A DNA stretch of 64,000 nt, taken from contig OY969423.1 in assembly GCA_963699225.1 (NCBI GenBank), positions 186,001 to 250,000 of the forward strand, read 5' to 3'. Below the pieces are notes generated by a model. The model was given only the letters and a program-made list of their open reading frames with translations. It ran no database searches and was not told where the DNA came from. A program made the translations under genes and the position numbers. Each line of letters starts with the position of its first letter. The stretch's first letter is position 1. This document shows positions 1 to 21,700 of the stretch, in pieces. Source of the DNA: VRUE01 sp963699225. GTDB lineage: Bacteria; Actinomycetota; Thermoleophilia; Solirubrobacterales; 70-9.

Positions 1-10297
<10,297 letters not shown>

Positions 10298-10305
<8 letters not shown>

Positions 10306-13300
10306 CGAGCAACAGCTGCGCGACTACCTGCGCCGGGCGACGATCGAGCTCGCCGGGGAGCGGGCGAAGGCGACTGAGCCGATCGCGATCGTCGGCATGG
10401 CCTGCCGCTACCCGGGCGGTGTCTCCTCTCCGGCCGGGCTCTGGAGCTTGCTCGAGGCGGGCGGCGACGGCATCACGGGGTTTCCCGCCGATCGCGGCTG
10501 GGATGCGGACTCCCTCTATGACCCCGACCCGCAGCGGCCGGGCTCGATGTACGTGCGCGAAAGCGGTTTCCTCGCCGCGGCGGGCGATTTCGACGCGGAG
10601 TTCTTCGGCATCTCCCCGCGCGAGGCGACCGCGATGGACCCCCAGCAGCAGCTTCTGCTCGAAGCGACCTGGGAGGCACTGGAGGACGCCGCGATCGTCC
10701 CCGCCGCTCTGCGCGGCAGTCGCACGGGGGTGTTCGCTGGCCTCATGCACCACAACCACGGCCAGCGCATCTGGTCCTCGCGGCCGGAGCTCGAGGGGCA
10801 CATCGCCACCGGGGCCGCCTCCAGCGTCGCGTCGGGCCGTGTCTCCTACGCGCTCGGCCTCGAGGGCCCGGCAATGACGATCGACACCGCCTGCTCCTCA
10901 TCGCTGGTGGCGATGCACTTGGCGGCTGGGGCGCTCAGGGCGGGCGAGTGCTCCCTCGCCTTGGCGGGGGGAGCGACCGTGATGTGGACCCCCGACGCCT
11001 TCGTCCTCTTCTCGCGCCAGCGCGGCCTCGCCGTCGACGGGCGCTGCAAGGCTTTCGCCGAGGCGGCGGATGGCACTGCCTGGTCCGAGGGCGTCGGCAT
11101 GCTCGTCTTGGAGCGCCTCTCCGACGCCGAGGCAAACGGCCACCGGGTCCTCGCCACGATCCGCGGCTCAGCCGTCAACCAAGACGGCGCCTCCAACGGC
11201 ATCACCGCCCCCAACGGCCCAGCGCAAGAACGGGTGATCCGCCAGGCCCTGGCAAACGCCGGCCTCGAGGGCGCCGACGTCGACATGGTCGAGGCCCACG
11301 GCACCGGCACACCGCTGGGCGACCCGATCGAGGCAGGGGCCCTGATCGCCACCTACGGCCAGCAGCGCGAAGAGCCGGTTCGTCTCGGCTCGCTGAAGTC
11401 CAACATCGGCCACACCCAGGCAGCGGCCGGGGTGGGGGGAGTGATCAAGGCCGTACTGGCGATGCGCGAGGGCCTGATGCCAAAGACCCTGCACCTGGAC
11501 TCACCCTCCTCGCGGGTCGAGTGGGAGGCGGGCAGGGTCGAACTCTTGGGCGAGGCGACGCCCTGGCCGCAGGGAGAGCGCCCGCGCCGCGCCGCGGTCT
11601 CCTCCTTCGGCATCTCGGGCACCAACGCCCACCTGATCTTGGAGGAGGCGCCCGTGGCCGGACGGGACCCCGGCCCGGGCGCCTCCGCCAAGGACCTAAA
11701 CGCGGGGGAGGCATCCACTTCCCCCCAAGGTCCTTTGCCCTTCGTCCTCTCGGCCAAGAGCGAGGCCGCCCTGCAGGCCCAAGCGGAGCGCCTCGCCGCC
11801 CACCTCAGGGAGAACCCTGAGCTGGGGCTGGGCGACCTCGCCTTCTCCCTGGCCACCACCAGGGCCCAGCTCGAGCAGCGCGCGGTCGTTCTCGCAAGCG
11901 AGCACGAGCAGCTGCTGGGCGGCCTCGATGCCCTGGCCCGGGGCGAGCGCCCCGCGAACAGCGCCCTCGCCAAGGCAAGGCCCAGGGCAAGGCTCGCCTA
12001 CCTGCTCAGCGGCCAGGGCGCCCAGCGCCCGGGCATGGGCCGCGAGCTCTATGGGACCTACCCCGCCTACGCCGGGGCCCTCGATGGCGCCTGCGCTGAG
12101 ATCGACCCGCTGATCGGGCGCTCGCTCAAAGCGCTGATCCTCAGCGAGCCCGGCAGCGAAGAGGCCGGGCTGCTCGACCACACCACCTACGCCCAGCCCG
12201 CCCTCTTTGCCACCGAGGTGGCGCTCTACCGCCTGCTCGAGAGCAAGGGCCTCAGACCCGATCTGCTGACCGGCCACTCGGTGGGGGAGATCACCGCCGC
12301 CCACCTCAGCGGCGTCTTCGATCTCCCCGACGCGGCCAAGCTGATCTGCGCCCGCGGCGCCCTGATGGGCGCCCTGCCCGCGGGCGGGGCGATGCTGGCG
12401 ATCGAGGCGAGCGAGGCCGAGGCGAGCGAGCTGATCTCAGGCCAAGAGGAGGCGCTCTCCCTGGCCGCGGTCAACTCGCCAGCCTCCTGCGTGATCTCGG
12501 GCAGCGAGGAGGCGATTGCCGGGGCCGAGGCGAGCTGGCAAGGCCGCGGGCAAAAGACCAAGCGCCTGGCCGTCTCCCACGCCTTTCACTCACCGCTGAT
12601 GGAGCCGATGCTGGCTGGGTTCGCCGAGCTTGCCGCCACCCTCACCTACAACCCGCCTCAGACCCCGGTCGTCTCTTGCTCGACCGGGCAACAGCTAACC
12701 CCAGAGCGCGCCACCGACCCCGCCACCTGGGTCTCCCACGTGCGCGAGCCGGTGCGCTTCGCCGCCGCGGTGGAGACCCTTGCCGGCGAAGGGGCAACGG
12801 CCTTCGTCGAGCTCGGCCCCGACCCGGTCCTCTGCGCGATGGCGAGGGAGTGCCTGGGGGATGAGCAGGGCTCCCCCTGCGTCTCGGCCCTGCGCCAGGG
12901 AAGGGCAGAGCCCGAGAGCCTGATCGGCGCCCTGGCAACCATCAGCGCCGCCGGTGCCGAGGTCGACTGGGCGGCCTTCTTCGCGGGCTCGGGCGCCAGC
13001 GCCGTGCCCCTGCCCACCTACCCCTTCCAGCGCAAGCGCTACTGGCTCTCGCCGGCAAGCGGTTCCTCTGATCCCACCGCAATGGGTCAGACAGCGGTCG
13101 AGCACCCCTTCCTGGCAGCGGCGATCGAAGACCCCGAGGGCGAGGGGATCGCCTTCAGCGGGCGCATCTCCCTAGCCGAGCACCCCTGGTTGGCCGACCA
13201 CGCGGTCCTTGGCGCGGTGCTCCTGCCCGGCACCGCCTTCTTGGAGGCCGCTCTCTTTGCCGGCGAGCAGGTCGGCACCCCGACCGTTCAGGAGCTCACC

Positions 13301-15751
13301 CTGGGGGCGCCACTGGTCCTCGAGCCCGAGGGAGCCACCGCCCTGCGGGTCTCCCTCTCGGCCCCTGACGAGCAGGGCAACCGCGAGATCTCGATCCACT
13401 CCCGCCCCGAGGCCACCGACGCCCAGTGGACCCGCAACGCCAGCGGCACCCTCACCGCCCAGGCACAGGCCCCTCCCGAGCCGATCGCCCAGTGGCCACC
13501 CGCTGGCGCTGAGCAGATCTCAATCGAGGACCTGCGCGCCCGCCTCACCGAGGCCGGCTTTGAATACGGCGAGGCCTTCGAGGGCCTCGCTGCCGCCTGG
13601 CGCCTCGGCGAGGAGGTCTACGCCGAGGCACAGCTGCCCGAGAGCGCCGGGGAGGTCGGGGGGTTTGGGGTGCACCCGGCGCTTTTGGACGGGGCCGGCC
13701 AGGCCGGCTTCGGTTGGATCCTGCTCGCCACTGACGGCGACCAGCTGCCCTTGCCGTTCTCGTGGAACGGGGTGCGGCTGCACGCGGCCGCCGCCGGCGC
13801 CTCCCTGCGCGTCCGGATCCTGGCCGGCGAGGATCGATTGGGCCTCATCGCAACCGATGAGCAAGGCACCCCGGTGCTGAGCATCGACGCGGTCGTCGCC
13901 CGCCCGGTCGACCGTGCTCGCCTGCAGGCCGCCATCCCCGGCGAGCGCTCGCTCTACCGAGTCGAGTGGCGCCCGCTGAGCTCATCGTCGCGCGAGCCGG
14001 GGGAGGAGCCGGCGCTGGAGGACCTGCGCACCAGCGAGAAGGGCGATCCGGCCGAGGCCTCCCGGGCCCTGGCCGCCCGCGCCCTCGGGCGCATGCAGGA
14101 GCACCTCACGGCGGAGGAGGAGGACTCCCGCCTCCTCTTCCTCACCAAAGGCGCCCTCACCACCAGCGAGGCCGAGGCACCCGACCTCGCCCACGCTGCC
14201 CTGGCCGGCCTGCTGCGCTCCGCCGCCGCCGAGCACCCCGGCCGCTTCTGCCTGATCGACAGCGACGGCAGCGAGGCCTCCGAGGCCGCCCTGCAGCAGG
14301 CGCTCGAGGCCGACCCCCGCGAGACCGAGATCGCCCTGAGAGAGGGAGAGCTACTCGTCCCGCGGCTCGTGGCCGCCAAAGCGCAGGCGCAGGAAGCAAC
14401 CGAGCTCGACCCCGAGCGCACCGTCCTCATCACCGGCGCCACCAGCGGCATCGGCGCTCTGATCGCCCAGCACCTGGTCGAGGCCCACGGCGCCCGCCAC
14501 CTCTTGTTGGTCTCGCGCTCCGGCGAGCAGGCCCCCGGTGCCCTTGACTTGCGCGCCCGCCTGCAGGAGCAAGGCGCCGAGGTAACCGTCGCCGCCTGCG
14601 ACGTCTCCGAGCGCTCCCAGCTGGAAGACCTCTTCAACCAGGTCCCCGCCGAGCATCCCCTGGGGGCGGTAATCCACAGCGCCGCCGTGCTCGAGGACGG
14701 GCTGCTGGGGTCGATGGACCAAGGGCGCCTGCAGCGGGTCTTCGCTCCCAAGGCGCACGCCGCCTGGCACCTGCACCAGCTCAGCGCCGAGCTCGACCTC
14801 AGCCACTTCGTCTGCTTCTCCTCGATCGCCGGCCTGCTCGGCTCTCCCGCCCAGGCCAACTACGCCGCCGCCAACGCCTTCTGCGACGCCTTGGTTGCGC
14901 AGCGACGGGCGGCGGGGCTGGCCGGGGTCTCGCTGGCGTGGGGGTTGTGGGCGGTCGATAACAAAGCCGGCGCCAGCATCGACCGCGACCAGCTCGAGAA
15001 CCTGATGCGCCGCGCCGGCGAGCGCCTCGCCCTCTTGCCGCTCTCCGCCGAGCGTGGCCTCGCCCTCTTCGACGCCGCTCTGGCTAGCCCCGAGGCGCTG
15101 ATCGCTCCCGCCCAACTCGACCTCGCCCTGCTGCGCTCGCGCGCCCGCGAGGGCAGCCTGCCGGCGCTGCTGGAAGGCGTTGTCCGCGTCCCCGCCCGTG
15201 CCGCCGGCGAGGGCGGCTCGCTCGCCCGCCGCCTTGCCGCCGCCCCCGAGGCCGAGCGCGAGGCGATCGCCCTGCAGGCGGTGCGGGGCCACGTCGCCGC
15301 CGTCCTCGGCCACGATTCCGCCGCCGAGGTCGACCCCGAGAAGGCCTTCAAGGACCTCGGCTTCGACTCGCTGGCGGCGGTCGAGCTGCGCAACCGGCTG
15401 GTCAACGAGAGCGCTCTCGTCCTCCCGTCCAGCCTGGCCTTCGACTATCCGACCCCGGCCGCCGTGGCGGCCTACCTCGCGCTCGAGCTTGGCTCCGGCG
15501 CCGCGGCAATCTCCGGGGAATCGGAGGAGGAGCGCGAGGTCCGGCGTGCCCTGGCCGAGATCCCGCTCGAGCGGCTGCGGGATGCCGGCCTGCTGGGCTC
15601 GCTGCTCGAGCTCGCTGGCGCCGCCGAGGGGATCGGGGCGCTCCCCGCCGGCGAGGGCATCGAGCGGATCGACTCGATGGACATCGGTGACCTGGTCCAG
15701 CGCACGCTCGCTCCCGAGCAAGCGGAGACTCCGGTCGGGGGTGGCGGGTGA
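10298..15751 (+). CDS. Modular type I polyketide synthase, module C
   Basis: Start chosen at TTG 10298, which gives the N-terminus M-ADEQQLRDYLRR, a charged docking helix just before EPIAIVG. A GGGG tract lies 7 bases upstream. The later subunit at 31642 begins with the same codon context (GTGGCTGACGAG, encoding MADEARLREYL) and the same 8-base overlap with its upstream gene, which strongly supports this start over any ATG further upstream in another gene's reading frame. The frame encodes 1817 residues: one KS-AT-DH-KR-ACP module without ER. The C-terminal docking tail contains RIDSMDIGDLV, which should mate with the N-terminal helix of the next subunit, whose GTG overlaps this gene's TGA (GTGA). 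Confidence 0.95.
11123..13691 (+). repeat. Long direct repeat, copy 2 (module C late KS to mid-DH)
   Basis: Partner of 5869-8437. It sits in a module whose flanks (DH C-terminal half and everything after the KR core) are of module D type rather than module B type. This is the pattern expected of gene conversion or recombination rather than simple whole-module duplication. Confidence 0.95.
14161..14950 (+). repeat. Second direct repeat, copy 2 (module C KR core)
   Basis: Partner of 8868-9657. It covers the end of the pre-KR structural subdomain and the catalytic KR through the LAWGLW segment. Immediately downstream the sequence switches to a module D-like linker. Confidence 0.92.
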
Positions 15752-18700
15752 AGCCCTCGCTGGAGCAGATCGAAGCGGCGCTGCGGGCCTCGGTCAAGGA
15801 GACCGAGCAGCTGCGCCGCCAGAACCGTGACCTGCGCGAGGCGAGCGCCGAGCCAATCGCGATCGTCGGCATGTCCTGCCGCCTGCCCGGCGGGGTTGAG
15901 TCTCCGGCGCGGCTGTGGGACCTGCTCGAGCGGGGCGAGGACGGGATCGGCGCTTTCCCCGCCGACCGCGGCTGGGACCTGGAGCGGATCTACGATCCGG
16001 ATCCCGAACGCCCGGCGACGAGCAACACCCGCGAAGGGGGATTCCTCGCCGGCGCCGGCGACTTCGACCCCGGATTCTTCGGCGTCAGCCCGCGCGAAGC
16101 GATCGGCGCCGACCCGCAGACGCGCTTGATGCTGGAGGCCTCCTGGGAGGCGCTCGAGGACGCTGGGGTCGATCCAACCTCGCTGCGCGGCACCCCGGCC
16201 GGCGTCTTCGCCGGGGTGATGTACCACGACTACGGCTGGGGGCTGCCGCCAACCGCGGAGGCCGGGCGAGCGTTGGGCACCGGGGGCAGCAGCAGCATCG
16301 TCTCCGGCCACGTCGCCTACACGCTGGGGCTGGTGGGACCGGCGCTCAGCGTCGACACCGCCTGCTCCTCCTCGCTGGTCGGGATCCACCTCGCTTGCCA
16401 GACCCTGAGGAGGGGCGAGTGCTCGCTGGCCCTGGCCGGCGGCGCAACCGTCCTCGCCACGCCCAGCATCTTCATCCAGTTCAGCCGCCAGGGCGGGGTT
16501 GCCCCCGACGGGCGTTGCAAGGCTTTCGCCGAGGCGGCCGACGGGGCCGGCTTCTCCGAGGGCGTCGGCGTCCTCGTGCTCGAGCGCCTCTCCGATGCGC
16601 AAGCCAATGGCCACCGCGTCCTCGCCACGATCCGCGGCTCGGCGGTCAACCAGGACGGCGCCTCCAACGGCATCACCGCCCCCAACGGCCCCGCCCAGGA
16701 GCGGGTGATCCGCCAGGCCCTGGCAAACGCCGGCCTCGAGCCCGCCGACGTAGACATGGTCGAGGCCCACGGCACCGGCACCGCCCTCGGCGACCCGATC
16801 GAGGCAGGCGCCCTGATCGCCACCTACGGCCAGGAGCGGGAGACGCCGATCAGGCTCGGCTCGCTGAAGTCGAACATCGGCCACGCCCAGGCGGCGGCGG
16901 GAGTCGCCGGGGTGATCAAGGCGGTGCTGGCGATGCGCGCGGGCTTGATGCCGAAGACCCTGCACGTCGACGCCCCCACCTCGCATGTCGATTGGGACGG
17001 GGGCAAGGTGGAGCTGCTGCGCGAGCCGCTCGAGTGGGAGCCGAACGGGCACCCGCGCCGCGCCGCCGTCTCCTCCTTCGGCGCCACCGGCACCAACGCC
17101 CACCTGATCCTGGAAGAGGCACCCGAGCCGCCGGCCGCTGGTGATGCAAACGAGGTTGCACCCGCGCCGCTCGAGGGCCCGATCCCATTGCCGCTCTCGG
17201 CCACCTCGGAGGCCGCCCTTCAGGCCCAGGCGGGCCGGTTGGCCTCGCGCCTGCGCGAGGACGAGGCGCTCGACCCGCTCGACCTCGCCTACTCGCTGGC
17301 CACCACTCGGGCTCGTTTCGAGCGGCGGGGGGTGGTGCTCGGCGCGGATCGCGAGCGGCTGCTCGCCGGCCTCGAGGCGCTCGAGCGCGGCGAGGTCCGC
17401 GAGGGCGTCATCACCGGCGAGGCGACGCAAGAGGCTGGGGCCGTCTTCCTCTTCTCCGGGCACGGCTCGCAGTGGCCCGGCATGGCCGTCGAGCTGCTCG
17501 GCTCCTCGTCCGTCTTCGCCCGGGTGATGGCCGAGTGCGAGGAAGCGCTTGCCCCGTTCATCGACTGGTCCCCGCATGACGTTCTGCGCGGCCCCGATGA
17601 CGGCTGGCTGCAGCAAGTCGACGTCGTGCAGCCGATCATCTTCTCCGCGATGGTCTCGCTGGCGCGGTTGTGGCGAGCCTGCGGGGTCGAGCCTGCCGCG
17701 GTCGTTGGGCACTCGCAGGGAGAGATCGCCGCCGCCGAGGTGGCCGGGGGGCTGTCGCTGGACGACGCCGCCCGCCTGGCGGCCTTGCGCAGCCAGATGA
17801 TCGCCGGCCTCGCTGGCCAGGGCGGGATGATCTCGATCGGCCTGCCGCTGGAGCAGCTCGAGTCCGAGCTCTCGCCCTGGGCGGGGAAGATCGAGGTCGC
17901 GGCGCTCAACGGCCCCACCTCCGCCGTCCTCACCGGCGATCGCGAGTCGCTCGACGCGCTGCTGAGTCGCTGCGAGGAGCAGGGGGTCAGGGCCCGCAAC
18001 ATCCCCGGCGCGGTCGCCGCTTCGCACTCGATCCAGATGGAGCAGCTGCGCGAGCGCCTGCTCACCGAGCTGGCGCCGCTCGCGCCCCGCAGCGGTGAGG
18101 TCCCCTTCTACTCGACGGTCGAGGGTGCGGTCGTCGACACCGCCGGGCTCGACCCCGAGTACTGGTATCGCAACACCCGCCAGCCGGTGCTCTTCGAGCC
18201 GGTCGTGCGGGAGCTGCTCGAGCGCGGTCATCGCGTGCTGATCGAGGTCAGCTCGCACCCGGTCTTGGTGCCGGCGGTGCAGGAGACGATCGACCTTGCG
18301 GGCTCCGCCGCCACCGCCCTCGGCACCTTGCGCCGCGACGATGGGGGGGCGACGCGCTTCGCCCTCTCCCTGGCCGAAGCGCAGGCGCACGGGGCGCGGC
18401 TCGACTGGCGCGCCTTCTTCGCCGGTAGGGGCGCGAAGGCGGTGCCCCTGCCCACCTATCCCTTCCAGCACAAGCGCTTCTGGCTCAACGGTCCCGCTGG
18501 CGCCACCGGCCTGCTCGAGGCCGGGCTCACCGCCACCGACCATCCCCTGCTCGGCGCCGCGATCGAGGATCCCGAGGGCGAGGGCCTCGCCCTCAGCGGT
18601 CGTGTCTCGCTCGAGGCGCAGCCCTGGCTGGCTGACCACGCCGCCTTCGGCACCGTGCTCCTGCCCGGCACGGCCTTCGTCGAGATGGCGCTCCGGGCCG

Positions 18701-21700
18701 GCGCCGAAGCCGGCCTGCCCGTGCTCGAAGAGCTCGCCCTGGAAACCCCGCTGGTCATCGCCGAGGACGCGGCGGCGCTGCTGCGGGTCTCGGTCGCGGC
18801 CGCCGGCGAGGACGGGCGGCGCGAGCTGGCGATCTACTCGCGGCTCGAGCAAGCCGGGGAAGGCGGGCCTTGGATTCGTCACGCTCGCGGCCTGCTCGGC
18901 GCCGCGGCTGGCGCTGCGCTGGAGCCCGAGGCCTGGGCGCAGGAGTGGCCGCCGCGAGGAGCCGAAGCGATTGACGTCGGCGACGTCTACGAGCAGCTCG
19001 CCAAAGCGGAGATCGAGTACGGGCCGGCTTTCCAGGGCCTCGTCGCCGCCTGGCGCCGGGGCGGGGAGCTCTACGCCGAGCTCTCCCTGCCCGCCGATCT
19101 AGCTGAGGGAGCCCGCCACTTCGGAATTCACCCCGCCCTGTTCGACGCGATCGGCCACGCTGGCGTCGCGCTCTCACTGCAGGATCGGGATGCCCTCGAG
19201 GCCGGTGAGCTGCCGATGCCGTTTGCCTGGAAGGGAGTGCGGCTGCAGGCGGCCGGGGCGCGGACCCTGCGGGTGCGGCGCTCGGCCGGGGCCACGGGTC
19301 TCACCGCCACCGATGAGAACGGCATCCCGGTGCTGAGCGTCGAGTCCGTCGTCGCCCGCCCGGTCGACCGCGCCCGCCTGCGGGCCGCCGTGCCCGCCGC
19401 CCGCTCGCTCTATTGCCTCGAGTGGCGCCCGCTGCCCTCATCTCCGCAGGAGCCGTCGCGGCAAGCGGTGGTCGAGGATCTCCGCGCCAGCGGGGCGGGC
19501 GATCCGGCGACGCTCTCCAGGGCACTGGCGGCGCAGGTTCTCGAGCGCATGCGGGGTCACCTCGCGCAAGAGCCCGAGGGCGGGCGCCTGGCGATCCTCA
19601 CCGAAGGCGCCCTCGCCACAAGCGAGGCCGAGGCGCCGGACATCGCCGCCGCCTCGCTCTCGGGCCTGGTCCGCTCGGCAGCCGCCGAGCATCCCGGCCG
19701 CTTTTGCCTAATTGACAGCGACGGTAGCGAGGCCTCTGAGGCCGCCCTGCAGCGGGCCCTTGGCGCCGATCCCCGCGAGACCGAGATCGCCCTGCGCGAG
19801 GGGGAGCCGTTGGTGCCGCGGCTCGTCGCAGCCAAGGCCGCGCAGGAGGCGCCGGCGCCCGAGCTCGACCCCGAGCGCACCGTGCTGATCACCGGGGCCA
19901 CCGGCGCCATCGGTTCCCTGATCGCCGCGCACCTCGTAGAGAGCCACGGCGCCCGCCACCTCCTGCTCGTCTCCCGCTCTGGGGAGAGCGCGCCGGGGGC
20001 CCTCGAGCTGCGCGCCCGCCTGCAGGAGCAGGGCGCCGAGGTGAGCATCGTTGCCTGCGACGTCGCCGATCGCTCCCAGCTGGAAGGCCTGCTGGCCGGG
20101 ATTCCCAAGGAGCACCCCCTGGGAGCGGTGATCCACTGTGCCGCCGTCATCGATGACGGCCTGCTCGACTCGATCGACCCCGAGCGCCTGCAGCGCGTCT
20201 TTGCTCCCAAGGTCGACGCCGCCTGGCACCTGCACGAGCTCAGCGCCGGCCTCGGCCTCACCCACTTCGTCTGCTTCTCCTCGATCGCCGGCCTGATCGG
20301 CTCCGCCGCCCAGGCCAACTACGCCGCCGCCAACGCCTTCTGCGACGCCCTGGCGGCGCACCGGCGGGCGACGGGGCTGGCCGGGGTCTCGATGGCGTGG
20401 GGTGGCTGGGAGCAGCGCAGCGCGATGACCGCCGGCCTCGACCGCGAGCAGCTGCAGAGCCTGATGCGTCGCGCCGGCGAGCGCTTCGGCCTGCTGGCGC
20501 TCTCCGCCGAGCAGGGCCTCGCCCTCTTCGACGCCGCCCTGGCCGCCAACCGGGCACTCACCGTCCCCGCTCAGCTCGACCTCGCGCTGCTGCGCTCGCG
20601 CGCCCGCTCGGGCACGCTGCCGGCGCTGCTGGAGGGAATCGTCCCCGCCCGCGCCGCCGGCGCGGGCGGCTCGCTGGCCCGCCGCCTCGGCGCCGCTCCC
20701 GAGGCCGAGCGCGAGGCGATCGCCCTGGGGGCGGTGCGGGGCCACATCGCCGCTGTGCTCGGCCACGACTCCGCCGCCGAGGTCGACCCCGAGAAGGCCT
20801 TCAAGGATCTCGGCTTCGACTCGCTGGCGGCGGTCGAGCTGCGCAACCGGTTGACCGCGGACAGCGGCGTCAGCCTGGCGCCGACGGCGGTCTTCGACTA
20901 CCCGACCCCGCTGGCGCTCGCCAAGCACCTGCTCGCGACCAGCACCGGTGCCGGAGCGGGGCAGAGGGTCGCCGCCGCGCGCGCCTCGCGCGAGGAGCCG
21001 ATCGCGATCGTCGGCATGGCCTGCCGCTTCCCCGGTGGGGTCGAATCGCCGGATCAGCTCTGGCAGCTGCTCGCCCGCGGAGGCGACGCGATCTCGCCCT
21101 TTCCCGCCGATCGCGGCTGGGACCTGGAGCGGCTGTATGACCCCGAGCCGGGCCGGCCGCGCAAGAGCTACGCGAAGGAGGGCGGCTTCCTCTACGACGC
21201 CGCCGACTTCGACCCCGGTTTCTTCGGCATCAGCCCGCGCGAGGCGATCGAAATGGACCCCCAGCAGCGGCTGATGCTGGAACTTTCCTGGGAGGGGCTG
21301 GAAGAGGCGGGGATCGACCCGCGCGATCTGCGCGGCAGCCCCACCGGCGTCTTCGCCGGCTCGATGTACCAGGACTACGGCGAGGTCGCCGGGATGACCT
21401 CGAGCGCCGTCTCGGGGCGGATCTCCTACACGCTTGGCCTCGAGGGTCCGGCGCTCAGCGTCGACACCGCCTGCTCCTCCTCGCTGGTCGCGACCCACCT
21501 GGCGGCCGGGGCCCTGCGCGGCGGCGAGTGCTCGCTGGCGTTGGCGGGCGGCGTCGCCGTGCTCTCCACGCCGACCGTCTTCATCGAGTTCTCACGCCAG
21601 CGCGGCCTCGCTCCCGACGGGCGCAGCAAGGCCTTCGCCGAGGGAGCCGATGGGGTCGGCGTCTCCGAGGGCGTCGGCGTCCTCGTGCTCGAGCGCCTCG

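Larger units (their letters stand above)
10379..15480 (+). other. PKS module C: KS-AT-DH-KR-ACP (malonyl-type AT)
   Basis: KS spans about 10379-11650 with Cys codon 10892. AT spans about 11999-12854 with Ser 12278 (GHSVGE) and HAFH 12578-12589, so it is malonyl type. DH spans about 13103-13900: the first motif HAVLGAVLLP is intact and the second reads HPALLDGAGQ, the Gln variant of the Asp-x3-His/Gln motif, so it looks active. KR spans about 14414-14953 with all catalytic motifs and LED. ACP spans about 15270-15480 with Ser 15368. The DH C-terminal half, pre-KR segment, post-KR linker (LMRRAGER) and ACP (AAVLGHDSAAEVDPEKAF) resemble module D, whereas the AT block and KR core are copies of module B. 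The module is therefore a mosaic. Predicted outcome: an unbranched double-bond unit. Confidence 0.92.

Noticed and set aside
15472..18882. 1136-codon open frame on the minus strand across the PKS genes (likewise 31813-35118, 2080-4116, 23233-25824 and others)
   Set aside because: They lie antisense to unmistakable PKS domains. Their Arg/Gly/Ala/Pro-rich translations have no domain logic, and long antisense frames are expected in very GC-rich coding DNA.
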